Part shown: piece after piece, positions 1 through 6,206 of the stretch
Position numbering within the stretch: position 1 is the first letter of the stretch
Layout of the letters: each line of letters starts with the position of its first letter
IMG/VR virus record: IMGVR_UViG_3300044995_000081
Location: 1 to 45,340 of that record
DNA length: 45,340 nt
Source: a virus
Strand: one strand, 5' to 3'
Notes under the pieces: generated by a model
What the model was told of the DNA's origin: nothing
Seen by the model: the letters and a program-made list of their open reading frames with translations, nothing else
Databases searched by the model: none
Translations under genes and position numbers: made by a program

Positions 1-1
1 C

Positions 2-124
2 TCCGCAAACACGTTGCTCTGGTGGGGTGGGGAGTGGGAGGTCGAGCTAAAGGATGGCGGCCAGGTGCTCGTGGTCAGGCATCCGCTCTTGAAGTACGCG
101 AATCTTTACCGGAGGGTGCGATGA
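2..124 (+). CDS. C-terminal fragment of an unknown protein, cut by the window edge
   Basis: Reading from base 2 gives an open frame of 40 codons ending in TGA at 122-124. The peptide starts SANTLLWWGGEWEVEL and ends LLKYANLYRRVR. Its mix of aromatic, charged and beta-type residues looks coding, while the frame starting at base 1 gives a glycine/arginine-rich string typical of a shadow. The stop overlaps the ATG of the next gene (ATGA at 121-124), the same coupling used by many gene pairs here. The upstream part lies outside the window, so no function can be assigned. It shows that the window starts inside a rightward operon. Confidence 0.65.
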   Translation, partial: SANTLLWWGGEWEVELKDGGQVLVVRHPLLKYANLYRRVR

Positions 125-549
125 GGTTGAATATGCTTCATGCCAAACGGCTTCGAAAACGCATTAGCAACAGGGTGCTGGAACGGGCATCGGATGCCCT
201 CGAATCTCTGAAAGGGCTGCTATGGTTGCCACACATGTGTGGGGATACTACTGTTGACGGACACCTGATACTGCCAGGAGAATCCGATGACGGGCATTTG
301 GTGCGGAGATGGGTGCGACTGTTCCACGGTGGCGGTAAGTCTAAATGGGCGCAGATGTGGATGTGCGACGAGATGGGGCACAAAACGGGCAACGCGCTGC
401 TGCTGGGGCCCGATGAGTTGAGAGACCCTCGGCTGGCAGAGGCTGTTGCGGAGTGGGCGCGGCACCCGTACTACTACGATGGCTCCAAAGGGGTAACAGT
501 GGGCTACGTCCTGCAGATGAAGGATGCGCGGGGAACGAATAGATTATGA
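121..549 (+). CDS. Unknown 142-residue protein
   Basis: The ATG at 121 is chosen because GGAGGG lies just upstream and it overlaps the preceding stop. A longer GTG start at 22 would run through the end of the upstream gene in another frame. The protein has a basic N-terminus (LHAKRLRKR, residues about 5-13), a helical stretch (RVLERASDALESLKGLL), then a mixed, tryptophan-rich region (RRWVRLFHGGGKSKWAQMW). No catalytic motif or membrane segment is recognised. It precedes a peptidoglycan-cleaving protein and overlaps its start by ATGA, so the two are probably translated together. Function is unknown. Confidence 0.65.
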   Translation: MRLNMLHAKRLRKRISNRVLERASDALESLKGLLWLPHMCGDTTVDGHLILPGESDDGHLVRRWVRLFHGGGKSKWAQMWMCDEMGHKTGNALLLGPDELRDPRLAEAVAEWARHPYYYDGSKGVTVGYVLQMKDARGTNRL

Positions 550-887
550 TTGCACTCTTCTCCTCAATCTGCCTCTTCTGCGGCTTGCCGCTCCACTCTA
601 CGCGCATGACGCCGGAGGAGTTCATGAAGGCGGCGAGTGTCGCTGGGCTAACTACGAAAGAGGCGAAGTTGGCTCTTGAGATCGCAACGAAGGAGAGCAA
701 TCTGCGCCCTTCCGCAAAGAACTCCAAGAGCAGTGCGGCTGGTCTATTCGGGCAGATGCAATCAGTGCACGGCAAGGTCTCGCCGTGCGCCGTCCAGCAG
801 ATTCGCTGGGCAGACAAGTACGCCACTTCGAGATATGGCGGCTGGTCAAGGGCGGCTGCCGCCAGAAGAAAGAAGGGGTGGTGGTAG
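546..887 (+). CDS. Lytic transglycosylase-like (SLT-fold) muralytic protein with N-terminal signal or anchor
   Basis: The 113-residue protein opens with a hydrophobic stretch (MIALFSSICLFCGLPL), a signal or signal-anchor candidate. A short goose-lysozyme/SLT-like core follows: helix LALEIATKESN with catalytic Glu at about residue 50, then SSAAGLFGQMQ corresponding to the G-A-x-GL-(M/F)-Q block, and a terminal YGGWSRAAAARRKKGWW matching the closing helix and tryptophan motif of phage SLT proteins. Such enzymes cleave the glycan strand of peptidoglycan. Its place beside a CHAP hydrolase and a holin candidate suggests host lysis, though a virion-associated role is possible. A second in-frame ATG at 606 would give a form without the hydrophobic leader. 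Confidence 0.75.
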   Translation: MIALFSSICLFCGLPLHSTRMTPEEFMKAASVAGLTTKEAKLALEIATKESNLRPSAKNSKSSAAGLFGQMQSVHGKVSPCAVQQIRWADKYATSRYGGWSRAAAARRKKGWW

Positions 888-1700
888 ATGGCACGGACGA
901 AATCCCCATTGCAGTACTACGGCGGCAAGGCAAATCTCGCGAGGTGGATAGTGAGCCACCTTCCATACGGGAAGTACTATGTAGAGCCATACTGCGGCTC
1001 TGCTGCTGTCTTCTTTGCAAAAGACCCTCATCCAGCAGAGACTCTGAACGACATGGACGGCAGATTGGTCAACTTCTACAGGCACCTCGCTGACCCAAAG
1101 AAGTTCCCTGAGCTGAAGGCGATGATTGAGGCGACGCCGTATTCGAGAGCCGAGTTCAACAGGGCGAAGGCGATACTCGATGACGAGGGCGCAGACCCAT
1201 TGGAGAGGGCGTGGGCTTACTTTGTAGCCAACATGCAGAGCATGAACGGCGGGTTATTTGCCTGGTCCTTCACAATCGGGACAATCAGGCGAGGCATGCC
1301 GCAGAGGGTGAGCGCCTATCTCTCTCACATCGAGATGCTCCACGCGGCTCACTGGAGGCTAAGGAGGGTGCAGGTTGAGTGCGACGATGCGCTGAAGGTG
1401 ATTGCCAGGCACGATAGCAGCAGGACTGTCTTTTACATTGACCCTCCATACCTTGCAAGCACAAGGGTTGCAACAGATGCGTACGCCCACGAGGCAACCG
1501 ATGACCATCATGAGCAGCTGATAGACTTGCTGCTGAACCTGAAAGGCAAGGCTGTGCTTTCAGGCTACGACAACGACGTGTACAGAGTTCTTGAGGAGAA
1601 TGGCTGGGAAAGGCACGAGAGGAGAACCAAGGCATACGCTAAGGTTTTCCGTAAGGGCAAGAGGGCAAATCGCACTGAGATTCTATGGGTGAAGCGATAA
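888..1700 (+). CDS. D12-class (Dam-like) adenine-N6 DNA methyltransferase
   Basis: This 270-residue protein carries the class-alpha adenine methylase motifs in order. PLQYYGGKANL at about residues 7-17 is the D12 signature, VEPYCGSAAVFF (about 31-43) is the S-adenosylmethionine-binding FxGxG-type motif, and DPPY at 185-188 is catalytic motif IV. The length matches Dam-type enzymes. The ATG directly follows the previous stop. No restriction endonuclease partner is visible, so it is an orphan methylase: likely protection from host restriction, or marking phage DNA for packaging or regulation. GATC sites are common in the window, so GATC specificity is possible but not shown. It sits oddly inside an otherwise lysis-like set. 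Confidence 0.9.
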   Translation: MARTKSPLQYYGGKANLARWIVSHLPYGKYYVEPYCGSAAVFFAKDPHPAETLNDMDGRLVNFYRHLADPKKFPELKAMIEATPYSRAEFNRAKAILDDEGADPLERAWAYFVANMQSMNGGLFAWSFTIGTIRRGMPQRVSAYLSHIEMLHAAHWRLRRVQVECDDALKVIARHDSSRTVFYIDPPYLASTRVATDAYAHEATDDHHEQLIDLLLNLKGKAVLSGYDNDVYRVLEENGWERHERRTKAYAKVFRKGKRANRTEILWVKR

Positions 1701-2200
1701 TGAGTATTGTTCGGTGGTTGACTGACGAAGAGTGGAGAACCATGCCTGCCTACCTAAGGGCATTGCATGTAGCAGCTCAAGAGCACGCCCTCTACGGAGA
1801 TAAGAACCTCGAGATTATCGGTGCCAACAAAGGGCCACAAATCAAGAAGTACGCGTCTGCTGTAGGAATGAGTGACGGCCATCCTTGGTGCGCCATGTTC
1901 ATTGCGTGGTGCCTAAAGAAGGCGGGATACGAAGTGAGCCGAGACATGACCTCTGCGTGCAACATCCTGCATAAGCTGGGCAAGCCTGTACCCCCAATGA
2001 GGGGTTGCATAGGTGGCTGGTGTGACGCTAAAAAGTGGCAAGGGCACGTCTTCTTTGTTGTAAAAGTCCACAAAAAGCTGGGATTCACATACGTGGACAC
2101 AATAGAAGGCAACACAAACGTAGAGGGGAGCAGAGATGGCGTGGGTATATTTCGTAGAACCCGAAGGGTCACAAGAAATATGAGGTTCGTGGTTCTATGA
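1700..2200 (+). CDS. CHAP/NlpC-P60-type cysteine peptidoglycan hydrolase (endolysin candidate)
   Basis: The ATG at 1700 overlaps the upstream stop (TAATG). An in-frame ATG at 1685 would add five residues. The 166-residue protein has the papain-like arrangement of CHAP enzymes: GHPWCAMFIAWCLKKAGY with catalytic Cys at about 64, QGHVFFVV with His at about 116, and TIEGNTN with Asn at about 138 as third residue. The closing GVGIFRRTRR strand is also typical. Such enzymes cut peptide bonds or amide bonds in peptidoglycan. There is no wall-binding domain and no signal peptide, so it would need a holin for export. The N-terminal 45 residues are helical and unassigned. Confidence 0.85.
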   Translation: MSIVRWLTDEEWRTMPAYLRALHVAAQEHALYGDKNLEIIGANKGPQIKKYASAVGMSDGHPWCAMFIAWCLKKAGYEVSRDMTSACNILHKLGKPVPPMRGCIGGWCDAKKWQGHVFFVVKVHKKLGFTYVDTIEGNTNVEGSRDGVGIFRRTRRVTRNMRFVVL

Positions 2201-2628
2201 ACTTGGAAGACACATCTGTTGCAGCATTACTTCTCGGGCTAGCCGTGATTCTGTCTAAGATACTGGACAAGGCAATAGACAAGATAACAGGCAATGGATG
2301 CGCTGAGAACAATGCAAGGTTGGGCAAGGCTATAGAGGCTGTATCTCACGCGTCGTCTACCACAGTTGAGATTCTAAAAAGCCATAGTCAGATCATGCAC
2401 TCCATGGCTGAGATGATCAAGGAATCCTCAAAGGGAGTGGATGTGCTGGTGAAGCAGCACTCAGCGACAGACCACGCAGGCAGGCCCATCTGGTGGGCGA
2501 GGGACATTGCGGAGGACATCCAGAAGTTCAAGGAGAACGAAAAGCATAAGACGAGGTTGCTGGATGACCTGGAAGTCATAATGAGGAAAAATATCGAGTT
2601 GCTGGAGAAGATGTCTGGTGCGAGGTAA
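2197..2628 (+). CDS. Membrane-anchored coiled-coil protein, possible lysis accessory
   Basis: The 143-residue product starts with an apolar helix (SVAALLLGLAVILSKIL, residues about 7-23), followed by long heptad-like helices (IEAVSHASSTTVEILKSH, MAEMIKESSKGVDVLV) and a basic, charged C-terminal helix. This layout fits a single-pass membrane protein with a coiled-coil domain. The start overlaps the CHAP gene stop by ATGA, and a two-helix membrane protein follows 30 bases later, so a spanin-like or holin-partner role is reasonable. No lipobox or family signature was recognised, so this is context-based inference. Confidence 0.7.
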   Translation: MNLEDTSVAALLLGLAVILSKILDKAIDKITGNGCAENNARLGKAIEAVSHASSTTVEILKSHSQIMHSMAEMIKESSKGVDVLVKQHSATDHAGRPIWWARDIAEDIQKFKENEKHKTRLLDDLEVIMRKNIELLEKMSGAR

Positions 2629-2658
2629 AATCTGCGCAGGAGAAACGTCTATTCTAAT

Positions 2659-2850
2659 ATGAAGGAGTGGTATCAGTCAAAGACTGTGTGGGTTGGACTG
2701 CTTGCTGCCTTGCTGGGATTCCTGGAGCAGGTGCAGCGCATTCCTGAGCTCCCTCCCGCCTTTGTTTCCGTTCTTGGCGTTCTCATTGTGCTCCTTAGGT
2801 TTCTTACCAGGTCACCCGTTGCAACTCCGTGGAGGAAAAAGAATGATTGA
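2659..2850 (+). CDS. Small two-helix membrane protein, holin candidate
   Basis: The 63-residue protein has an amphipathic start (MKEWYQSKTVW), a first hydrophobic segment (VGLLAALLGFLEQV), a proline-bearing turn (IPELPP), a second hydrophobic segment (FVSVLGVLIVLLRFL) and a positively charged tail (WRKKND). Size, two predicted transmembrane helices and basic C-terminus are standard for class II-type phage holins, which open the inner membrane to let endolysin out. It follows the CHAP hydrolase and the coiled-coil membrane protein. Its last codons overlap the next gene's start. Holin function is inferred from topology and neighbours. Confidence 0.7.
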   Translation: MKEWYQSKTVWVGLLAALLGFLEQVQRIPELPPAFVSVLGVLIVLLRFLTRSPVATPWRKKND

Positions 2851-3190
2851 AGCTCTTGCTGCATTTGCAATATTGCAAACCCATGATATCTCCCCGACTG
2901 TCATTGTCCAGAAGGACGCTGCTTATCCTGCCATCTCTATCCAGTTGTGGTCTGACTCAGAATTGGCGTTTTTCGGGCTTAGACCAAGCGTAGACGCCCT
3001 TCTGGGCTACGACCCCAATCCAGATAGGGAAAACCTCCAGTTGGGCTATTCTTTGGTTTTGAACAAGCCAGTAACGCCGAACACCACTGTGTTTGCGGGT
3101 GTTGGCAAGCTTGGGCCTATTGGCGAGTGGAGGTTCGAGAATGCAGGGAAGGATTTGGCTCTGGTGTTCGGGGTCAGGCTAAAACTTTAG
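2843..3190 (+). CDS. Unknown 115-residue, beta-rich protein with weak signal-like N-terminus
   Basis: The ATG at 2843 is chosen because GGAGG at 2831-2835 lies at ideal spacing. Earlier starts would run through the holin candidate in another frame. The start MIEALAAFAILQ is weakly hydrophobic. The C-terminal half alternates polar and apolar residues (ENLQLGYSLVLNKP, TTVFAGVGKLG, LALVFGVRLKL), as in amphipathic beta strands of small outer-membrane barrels. It is the last gene of the rightward left-end unit and is followed by a hairpin. One copy of the palindrome GCAATATTGCAA lies inside its fifth to fifteenth codons. A surface or superinfection-exclusion role is speculation. Confidence 0.6.
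   Translation: MIEALAAFAILQTHDISPTVIVQKDAAYPAISIQLWSDSELAFFGLRPSVDALLGYDPNPDRENLQLGYSLVLNKPVTPNTTVFAGVGKLGPIGEWRFENAGKDLALVFGVRLKL
2864..2879. repeat. Dispersed palindrome copy 1 (TTTGCAATATTGCAAA)
   Basis: Perfect 16-bp palindrome inside the signal-like start of the 115-residue gene, read there as A-I-L-Q. It shares the core GCAATATTGCAAR with five other copies in the window. Confidence 0.8.
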
Positions 3191-3221
3191 TTCGTTCATC
3201 TCCTCTCTCCTCCTCACCGAT

Positions 3222-3250
3222 AGGGGCGCCTTTTCTCCTGGGGCGCCCCT
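3222..3250. terminator. GC-rich hairpin between convergent genes
   Basis: AGGGGCGCC at 3222-3230 pairs with GGCGCCCCT at 3242-3250 across an 11-base loop: nine perfect base pairs. It sits between the rightward gene ending at 3190 and the leftward gene ending at 3250, so it can serve as a bidirectional terminator. There is no clear T-tract on either side. Confidence 0.65.
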
Positions 3251-3507
3251 CACTCTTCTTCGGTTGAGGATATGACTATCCAGAAAGGTGCTGTTACGTG
3301 GATGTATCCTTCTTTGTCCACCTTGATAAGCCCAAAAAGTTCCAGGCCTTGAATCGCGCGGTTGATTCCCGAGCGGTCAAGGCCTGTTGCTTTTGCTATT
3401 TGAGTGCGGACTAGTTTGCAGTAGCCATGAGATTCTATCTCCCTCATGGCGTGCATGAGAACCTTTATGTGGCTTCCGTAAAGTTCTCTGATGCTTCTAG
3501 GGAGCAT
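3250..3507 (-). CDS. Winged-helix DNA-binding protein
   Basis: The 85-residue protein has a compact winged helix-turn-helix. Helices HIKVLMHAMREIESHGY and RTQIAKATGL lead to recognition helix DRSGINRAIQGLELFG, followed by the wing LIKVDKEGYIHVT. This resembles the DNA-binding domain of RepL-type plasmid replication proteins and small phage regulators. It is the last gene of a four-gene leftward operon, and its full-length start overlaps the ParB-like gene by 43 bases. An internal Met at residue 18 (start base 3456), preceded by AAAGG on this strand, would remove the overlap and is a real alternative. A role as repressor or operator-binding protein is likely. Its target cannot be read from sequence. 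Confidence 0.75.
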   Translation of the reverse strand: MLPRSIRELYGSHIKVLMHAMREIESHGYCKLVRTQIAKATGLDRSGINRAIQGLELFGLIKVDKEGYIHVTAPFWIVISSTEEE

Positions 3508-4166
3508 TTGTATGTGACCCCGCTGTCTTTATAGACGAAGAAGCAGGCTGACTCTTCTTCGTCAAAGAAGATTCTACCGCTCTTCCCGTGCAGCGTTGGC
3601 CAGTCAGGGTCATTTACAACGACGATGTCTCCGTTACGTTGCTCGCTTGAAGCCTTCTTGGTGGCTTCTTTCTTGTGCTTTTCCCAGTCGTAGAGGGTGG
3701 CTCCTCCAGAGAAGATGGCATCAAAGAACGGGGGGGCTTCTCGGTACACCTCTGCCGCCATGTCAACGTATCTCTTGCTCACTCCCATGCTGGAGCAGGC
3801 TACTCCCTGTGCAGATGTGTAGGACATCTCTCCGTTTTGGGAAATGGCGACAGCCAAGAGGTGAGCAACGCAGGCGATTTGCGACTTGTTCATATGCCGT
3901 CGGTGCAGGTTCCTGGAGATGACCAGTGATTCCACGGAACCATGCTTTTCTGGGGAGTACCTGACGAATCGTGGTGTCACCCCAGCCATCTGACAGGCTT
4001 CCAATCTATTCCGCCCGTCAATGATGAGCATGTTGTCTGGGTCAATGATGATGGGTTCTTGGAGCCCGTTGGTGGCAATGTCTTGTGCAAGTACCGACAG
4101 CTCCTCCTCGTCCATCATCGGGAAGATGTTGGCTACTGGATGTGGTTTCAGCTCTGATATGTTCAT
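3465..4166 (-). CDS. ParB-like (ParB/Srx N-terminal domain) DNA-binding protein
   Basis: The 233-residue protein starts with the ParB-type domain. LKPHPVANIFP is followed by LAQDIATNGLQEPIII and DNMLIIDGRNRLEAC (about residues 44-58), the counterpart of the GERRxR nucleotide-binding box of ParB. SLVISRNLHRRHMNKSQIA (about 80-98) matches the second ParB box. A helix-turn-helix-like segment (GVACSSMGVSKRYVDMAAEV) follows, then a lysine-rich linker and a short C-terminal beta domain. In ParB proteins these boxes bind CTP and DNA sites for segregation. Phage relatives often act as regulators or modify DNA metabolism. No ParA partner is visible. The start overlaps the upstream gene by ATGA. Confidence 0.85.
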   Translation of the reverse strand: MNISELKPHPVANIFPMMDEEELSVLAQDIATNGLQEPIIIDPDNMLIIDGRNRLEACQMAGVTPRFVRYSPEKHGSVESLVISRNLHRRHMNKSQIACVAHLLAVAISQNGEMSYTSAQGVACSSMGVSKRYVDMAAEVYREAPPFFDAIFSGGATLYDWEKHKKEATKKASSEQRNGDIVVVNDPDWPTLHGKSGRIFFDEEESACFFVYKDSGVTYKCSLEASENFTEAT

Positions 4167-4666
4167 TTGTTCACCTCTCTTTTGATGAGTTCGATGAGTT
4201 GTTTGGTAGACATCTCCCCAACCTTCTTTCTGTACTTAGTTCCCTTCGGTTGAGGAGCTTTGTCTCCAAGCCTATCTGCCGGGGAAATGGGCATGTAGAT
4301 GACGCCGTCTTCCCCGAATAGCAGCGGGTAATAACCCGGAATCGGCATCTTCCCTCCAAGTGCCTCTTTCAGCCCAGACACAGATAGCCTGGCACTTGTA
4401 GGAGGATTCAAGAAGGCTATCTTCTTGTATGTCTTCCCTGGAGGGTTGTCTGCCTGCACGATTCGGAAGGCAATCGTCATGTCTTCTGGGGAGAGTCTGG
4501 CTGTAGAGTAGTAGGAGCCACCCCCCTTGAGGCCGATTGCCTCCAAGGCAGACTTGTTGAGTCTGACGTAGTACTCGTTGTACTCGTCGAAGCAGGCTGC
4601 AGGAGTATCGTACAGCCTGCCAAACGGCTCAATTTCCCTATCTCCGAGTTGAATGAACTCTTTCAT
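4163..4666 (-). CDS. Unknown 167-residue protein of the leftward operon
   Basis: A mixed alpha/beta protein with tyrosine-rich N-terminal part (YNEYYVRLNKSALEAIGL), a central GKTYKKIAFLNPP segment and a basic C-terminus (KGTKYRKKVGEMSTKQLIELIKREVNK). No family is recognised. GKTYKK is not a Walker A because the required glycines are absent. ATGA overlaps on both sides (with the 88-residue gene and the ParB-like gene) show that it belongs to one translationally coupled leftward unit. The lysine-rich tail would fit nucleic-acid or protein binding, but this is only suggestive. Confidence 0.7.
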   Translation of the reverse strand: MKEFIQLGDREIEPFGRLYDTPAACFDEYNEYYVRLNKSALEAIGLKGGGSYYSTARLSPEDMTIAFRIVQADNPPGKTYKKIAFLNPPTSARLSVSGLKEALGGKMPIPGYYPLLFGEDGVIYMPISPADRLGDKAPQPKGTKYRKKVGEMSTKQLIELIKREVNK

Positions 4667-4929
4667 TTCTTCGTGATTATTGCCTCCGTAATAGTTTTAG
4701 GTCTCAGCAGTATGCCGTGCTTCTTCATCTCTTCCATGAGCTCCTTCTTCGGGATGCCCAGGAAGAGAGCGATTTCGAAGACGCTTTTCCTCGCCCAGTT
4801 CACGAGGTCGGGGATAGCGTCAAGTACAGCTTCGGGAACCTTCCCGTGTACTTGTCTTGTGCCAATCACCTTCAGAGGGTACATGTCCTCCCAGCGAGGC
4901 ATCCTTTTCAAGTCGGAAGTTCTGCTCAT
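4663..4929 (-). CDS. Small basic protein, first gene of the leftward operon
   Basis: The 88-residue product contains LVNWARKSVFEIALFLGIPKKELMEEMKKHG (residues about 43-73), which could form a helix-turn-helix: FEIALFLGIPKKELMEEMKK has the spacing of a small DNA-binding domain. It ends in a lysine-rich tail. On the minus strand the ATG is preceded by CGGAGAG at good spacing. It leads the operon that carries the ParB-like and winged-helix genes and diverges from the MoxR unit across 128 bases. It could be a small regulator of this divergent region, but the HTH reading is tentative. Confidence 0.65.
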   Translation of the reverse strand: MSRTSDLKRMPRWEDMYPLKVIGTRQVHGKVPEAVLDAIPDLVNWARKSVFEIALFLGIPKKELMEEMKKHGILLRPKTITEAIITKK

Positions 4930-4956
4930 CGTACTCTCCGAGTTCTCGGCTCGGTC

Positions 4957-4986
4957 GGCTCACCGCCGGTGCCGCCGTCATGCGAA
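4957..4986 (+). promoter_or_regulatory. Bipartite element copy A (GGCTCAC-N17-TGCGAA), putative promoter of the MoxR-VWA unit
   Basis: GGCTCAC at 4957-4963 and TGCGAA at 4981-4986, separated by 17 bases, lie 72 bases upstream of the 5058 start. The inner part is CGG-CTCA-CCG, a small stem with CTCA in the loop. Three more copies with 16-base spacing precede later genes. The spacing matches -35/-10 promoter geometry, but the hexamers do not match sigma70. An RNA element is the alternative. Confidence 0.65.
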
Positions 4987-5057
4987 TATGGTTGCGCTTT
5001 GGCGGATAACCAAGCCTTACCAAAGCATACCCAAAACACATAAGGAGAAGTCAAGAG

Positions 5058-5489
5058 ATGGAATTGGAAAACATTCAGAGTGAGATCGTCAACGGCCTCG
5101 ATATCGTGGGGCCTGACGCACTTCGTGCGTGGGGCAAGGAAGCGTACGGAGTGATTGAGGTCATGGAAAAGAAGAGTCCATGCGCTGACGGAAGCGCATT
5201 GTCTGCCATGGAAAGCATCCGAGACGCCTTTCATAGCGCAGCGGATGTCATGGAAGACATTGCGAAAAAGGCACAAGAAGGCGGTCATGGGCTTGCGGTA
5301 AAGGCGGTTGTGATGTCTGCATTTGCGACAGCAGCGCGCCTTCGTTATCAACTGTCTGGGCTTGCCCTGTCGCATGTGCTCGACGAACAAGAGCAAACAT
5401 ATAGGGCGATGTCCATGTATCTGTCTGCACTCGCCGTGTTCCTTCAAGGAACTCTCGAAGCAGCAAACATTGTGAAGGAGGAAAACTAA
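5058..5489 (+). CDS. Unknown helical protein, first gene of the MoxR-VWA unit
   Basis: The ATG follows a clear ribosome site (TAAGGAG at 5041-5047). The 143-residue protein is almost wholly helical and acidic, with stretches such as SAMESIRDAFHSAADVMEDIAKKA and a more apolar C-terminal half (YRAMSMYLSALAVFLQGTLEAANIV) that could be a bundle helix rather than a membrane span. No family is recognised. It is the promoter-proximal gene downstream of bipartite element A and ends directly before the AAA+ ATPase gene, so it may be a partner or adaptor of that ATPase. Confidence 0.75.
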   Translation: MELENIQSEIVNGLDIVGPDALRAWGKEAYGVIEVMEKKSPCADGSALSAMESIRDAFHSAADVMEDIAKKAQEGGHGLAVKAVVMSAFATAARLRYQLSGLALSHVLDEQEQTYRAMSMYLSALAVFLQGTLEAANIVKEEN

Positions 5490-6155
5490 ATGTCGAAGAA
5501 ACACGTTAGCTTGGAATCTATCAGACGAGCAGTGGAGGTCGCTCCAGTACTCTTGTACGGGCCTCCAGGTGTTGGAAAGACGTACCTTGCCAAGCAAGTT
5601 CTTGGTTATGACACTCCAACCATGTGGTGTATGCCGTCCGATGGTCGCCCCGAAGCTATGGGGCACTGGATAATCGGACAGAACGGCACGTTTGAGTTCC
5701 ATAAGGGGCCGCTTGCCCTTGGTATGGAACAAGGGCGTGTCATTATCAACGAAGCGGATAAGGCTGGCGATGAGCTTTTGGTTGCACTCTTGTGGGCTTT
5801 GGATGACCAGTCTATCAGGGCAATCGTAACCATGAATGGCGAGCCTAATATGCTTCATCCTGCATTGCAGTCTCGCCTCCCAATAAAAGTACACGTTGCA
5901 ACGTGTACCCAAGGGCTGATTGACCACATTCAATGTAGGTTGGAGTCTATTGCAGCCGTAAAGGCTGACTCCAAGCATGTTCTGGAAACTATTACCAGCC
6001 AGATAGAGGCTGGCGATCTCGACCCAAGGGAAGTGTTGGCATTCCTGAAAGCCGTAGAGACGGCTAATAAGGAGGCAGCCGAACTAATGTTCGGTAATGG
6101 GGCTATTCGTGCCCTATACGCGACCCTGAGGGGTGAAGACATCACCGAAGACTAA
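5490..6155 (+). CDS. MoxR-type AAA+ ATPase
   Basis: The 221-residue protein holds a compact AAA+ domain. Walker A GPPGVGKT is at residues 24-31, Walker B-like RVIINEAD at about 83-90 (Asn in place of the usual Asp before Glu), sensor-1 TMNGEPN at about 114-120, and ALQSRLP with the arginine of the AAA+ second region. The FEFHKGPLALGMEQGRVIINEADKA layout is that of the MoxR/CbbQ/GvpN branch. These ATPases form rings that remodel or load metal into partner proteins, usually with a VWA-domain partner. The partner is the next gene. It is short for the family, lacking a large C-terminal lid. Substrate unknown. Confidence 0.9.
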   Translation: MSKKHVSLESIRRAVEVAPVLLYGPPGVGKTYLAKQVLGYDTPTMWCMPSDGRPEAMGHWIIGQNGTFEFHKGPLALGMEQGRVIINEADKAGDELLVALLWALDDQSIRAIVTMNGEPNMLHPALQSRLPIKVHVATCTQGLIDHIQCRLESIAAVKADSKHVLETITSQIEAGDLDPREVLAFLKAVETANKEAAELMFGNGAIRALYATLRGEDITED

Positions 6156-6161
6156 TCTAAT

Positions 6162-6187
6162 GGGGCTGCCTTGTAATAGGCAGCCCC
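6162..6187 (+). promoter_or_regulatory. Nine-pair hairpin between the ATPase and VWA genes
   Basis: GGGGCTGCC at 6162-6170 pairs with GGCAGCCCC at 6179-6187 around loop TTGTAATA. No T-tract follows and an AAGGAG site lies just downstream. It may be a weak terminator or mRNA-processing/stability element setting the ATPase:VWA ratio. Confidence 0.55.
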
Positions 6188-6206
6188 ACACAAGGAGATT
6201 AAAGAG

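Noticed and set aside
22-549. A 175-codon frame from GTG 22
   Set aside because: Its first 33 residues overlap a better frame that ends at 124, and ATG 121 has GGAGGG just upstream. Only 121-549 is kept.
4163-4666. NTP-binding site from GKTYKK in the 167-residue protein
   Set aside because: The Walker A glycines are missing and no Walker B follows.
4926-5978. A 350-codon minus-strand frame opposite the 5058 and ATPase genes
   Set aside because: It lies antisense to genes with ribosome sites and clear motifs and has a low-quality, cysteine/histidine-heavy sequence without a ribosome site.
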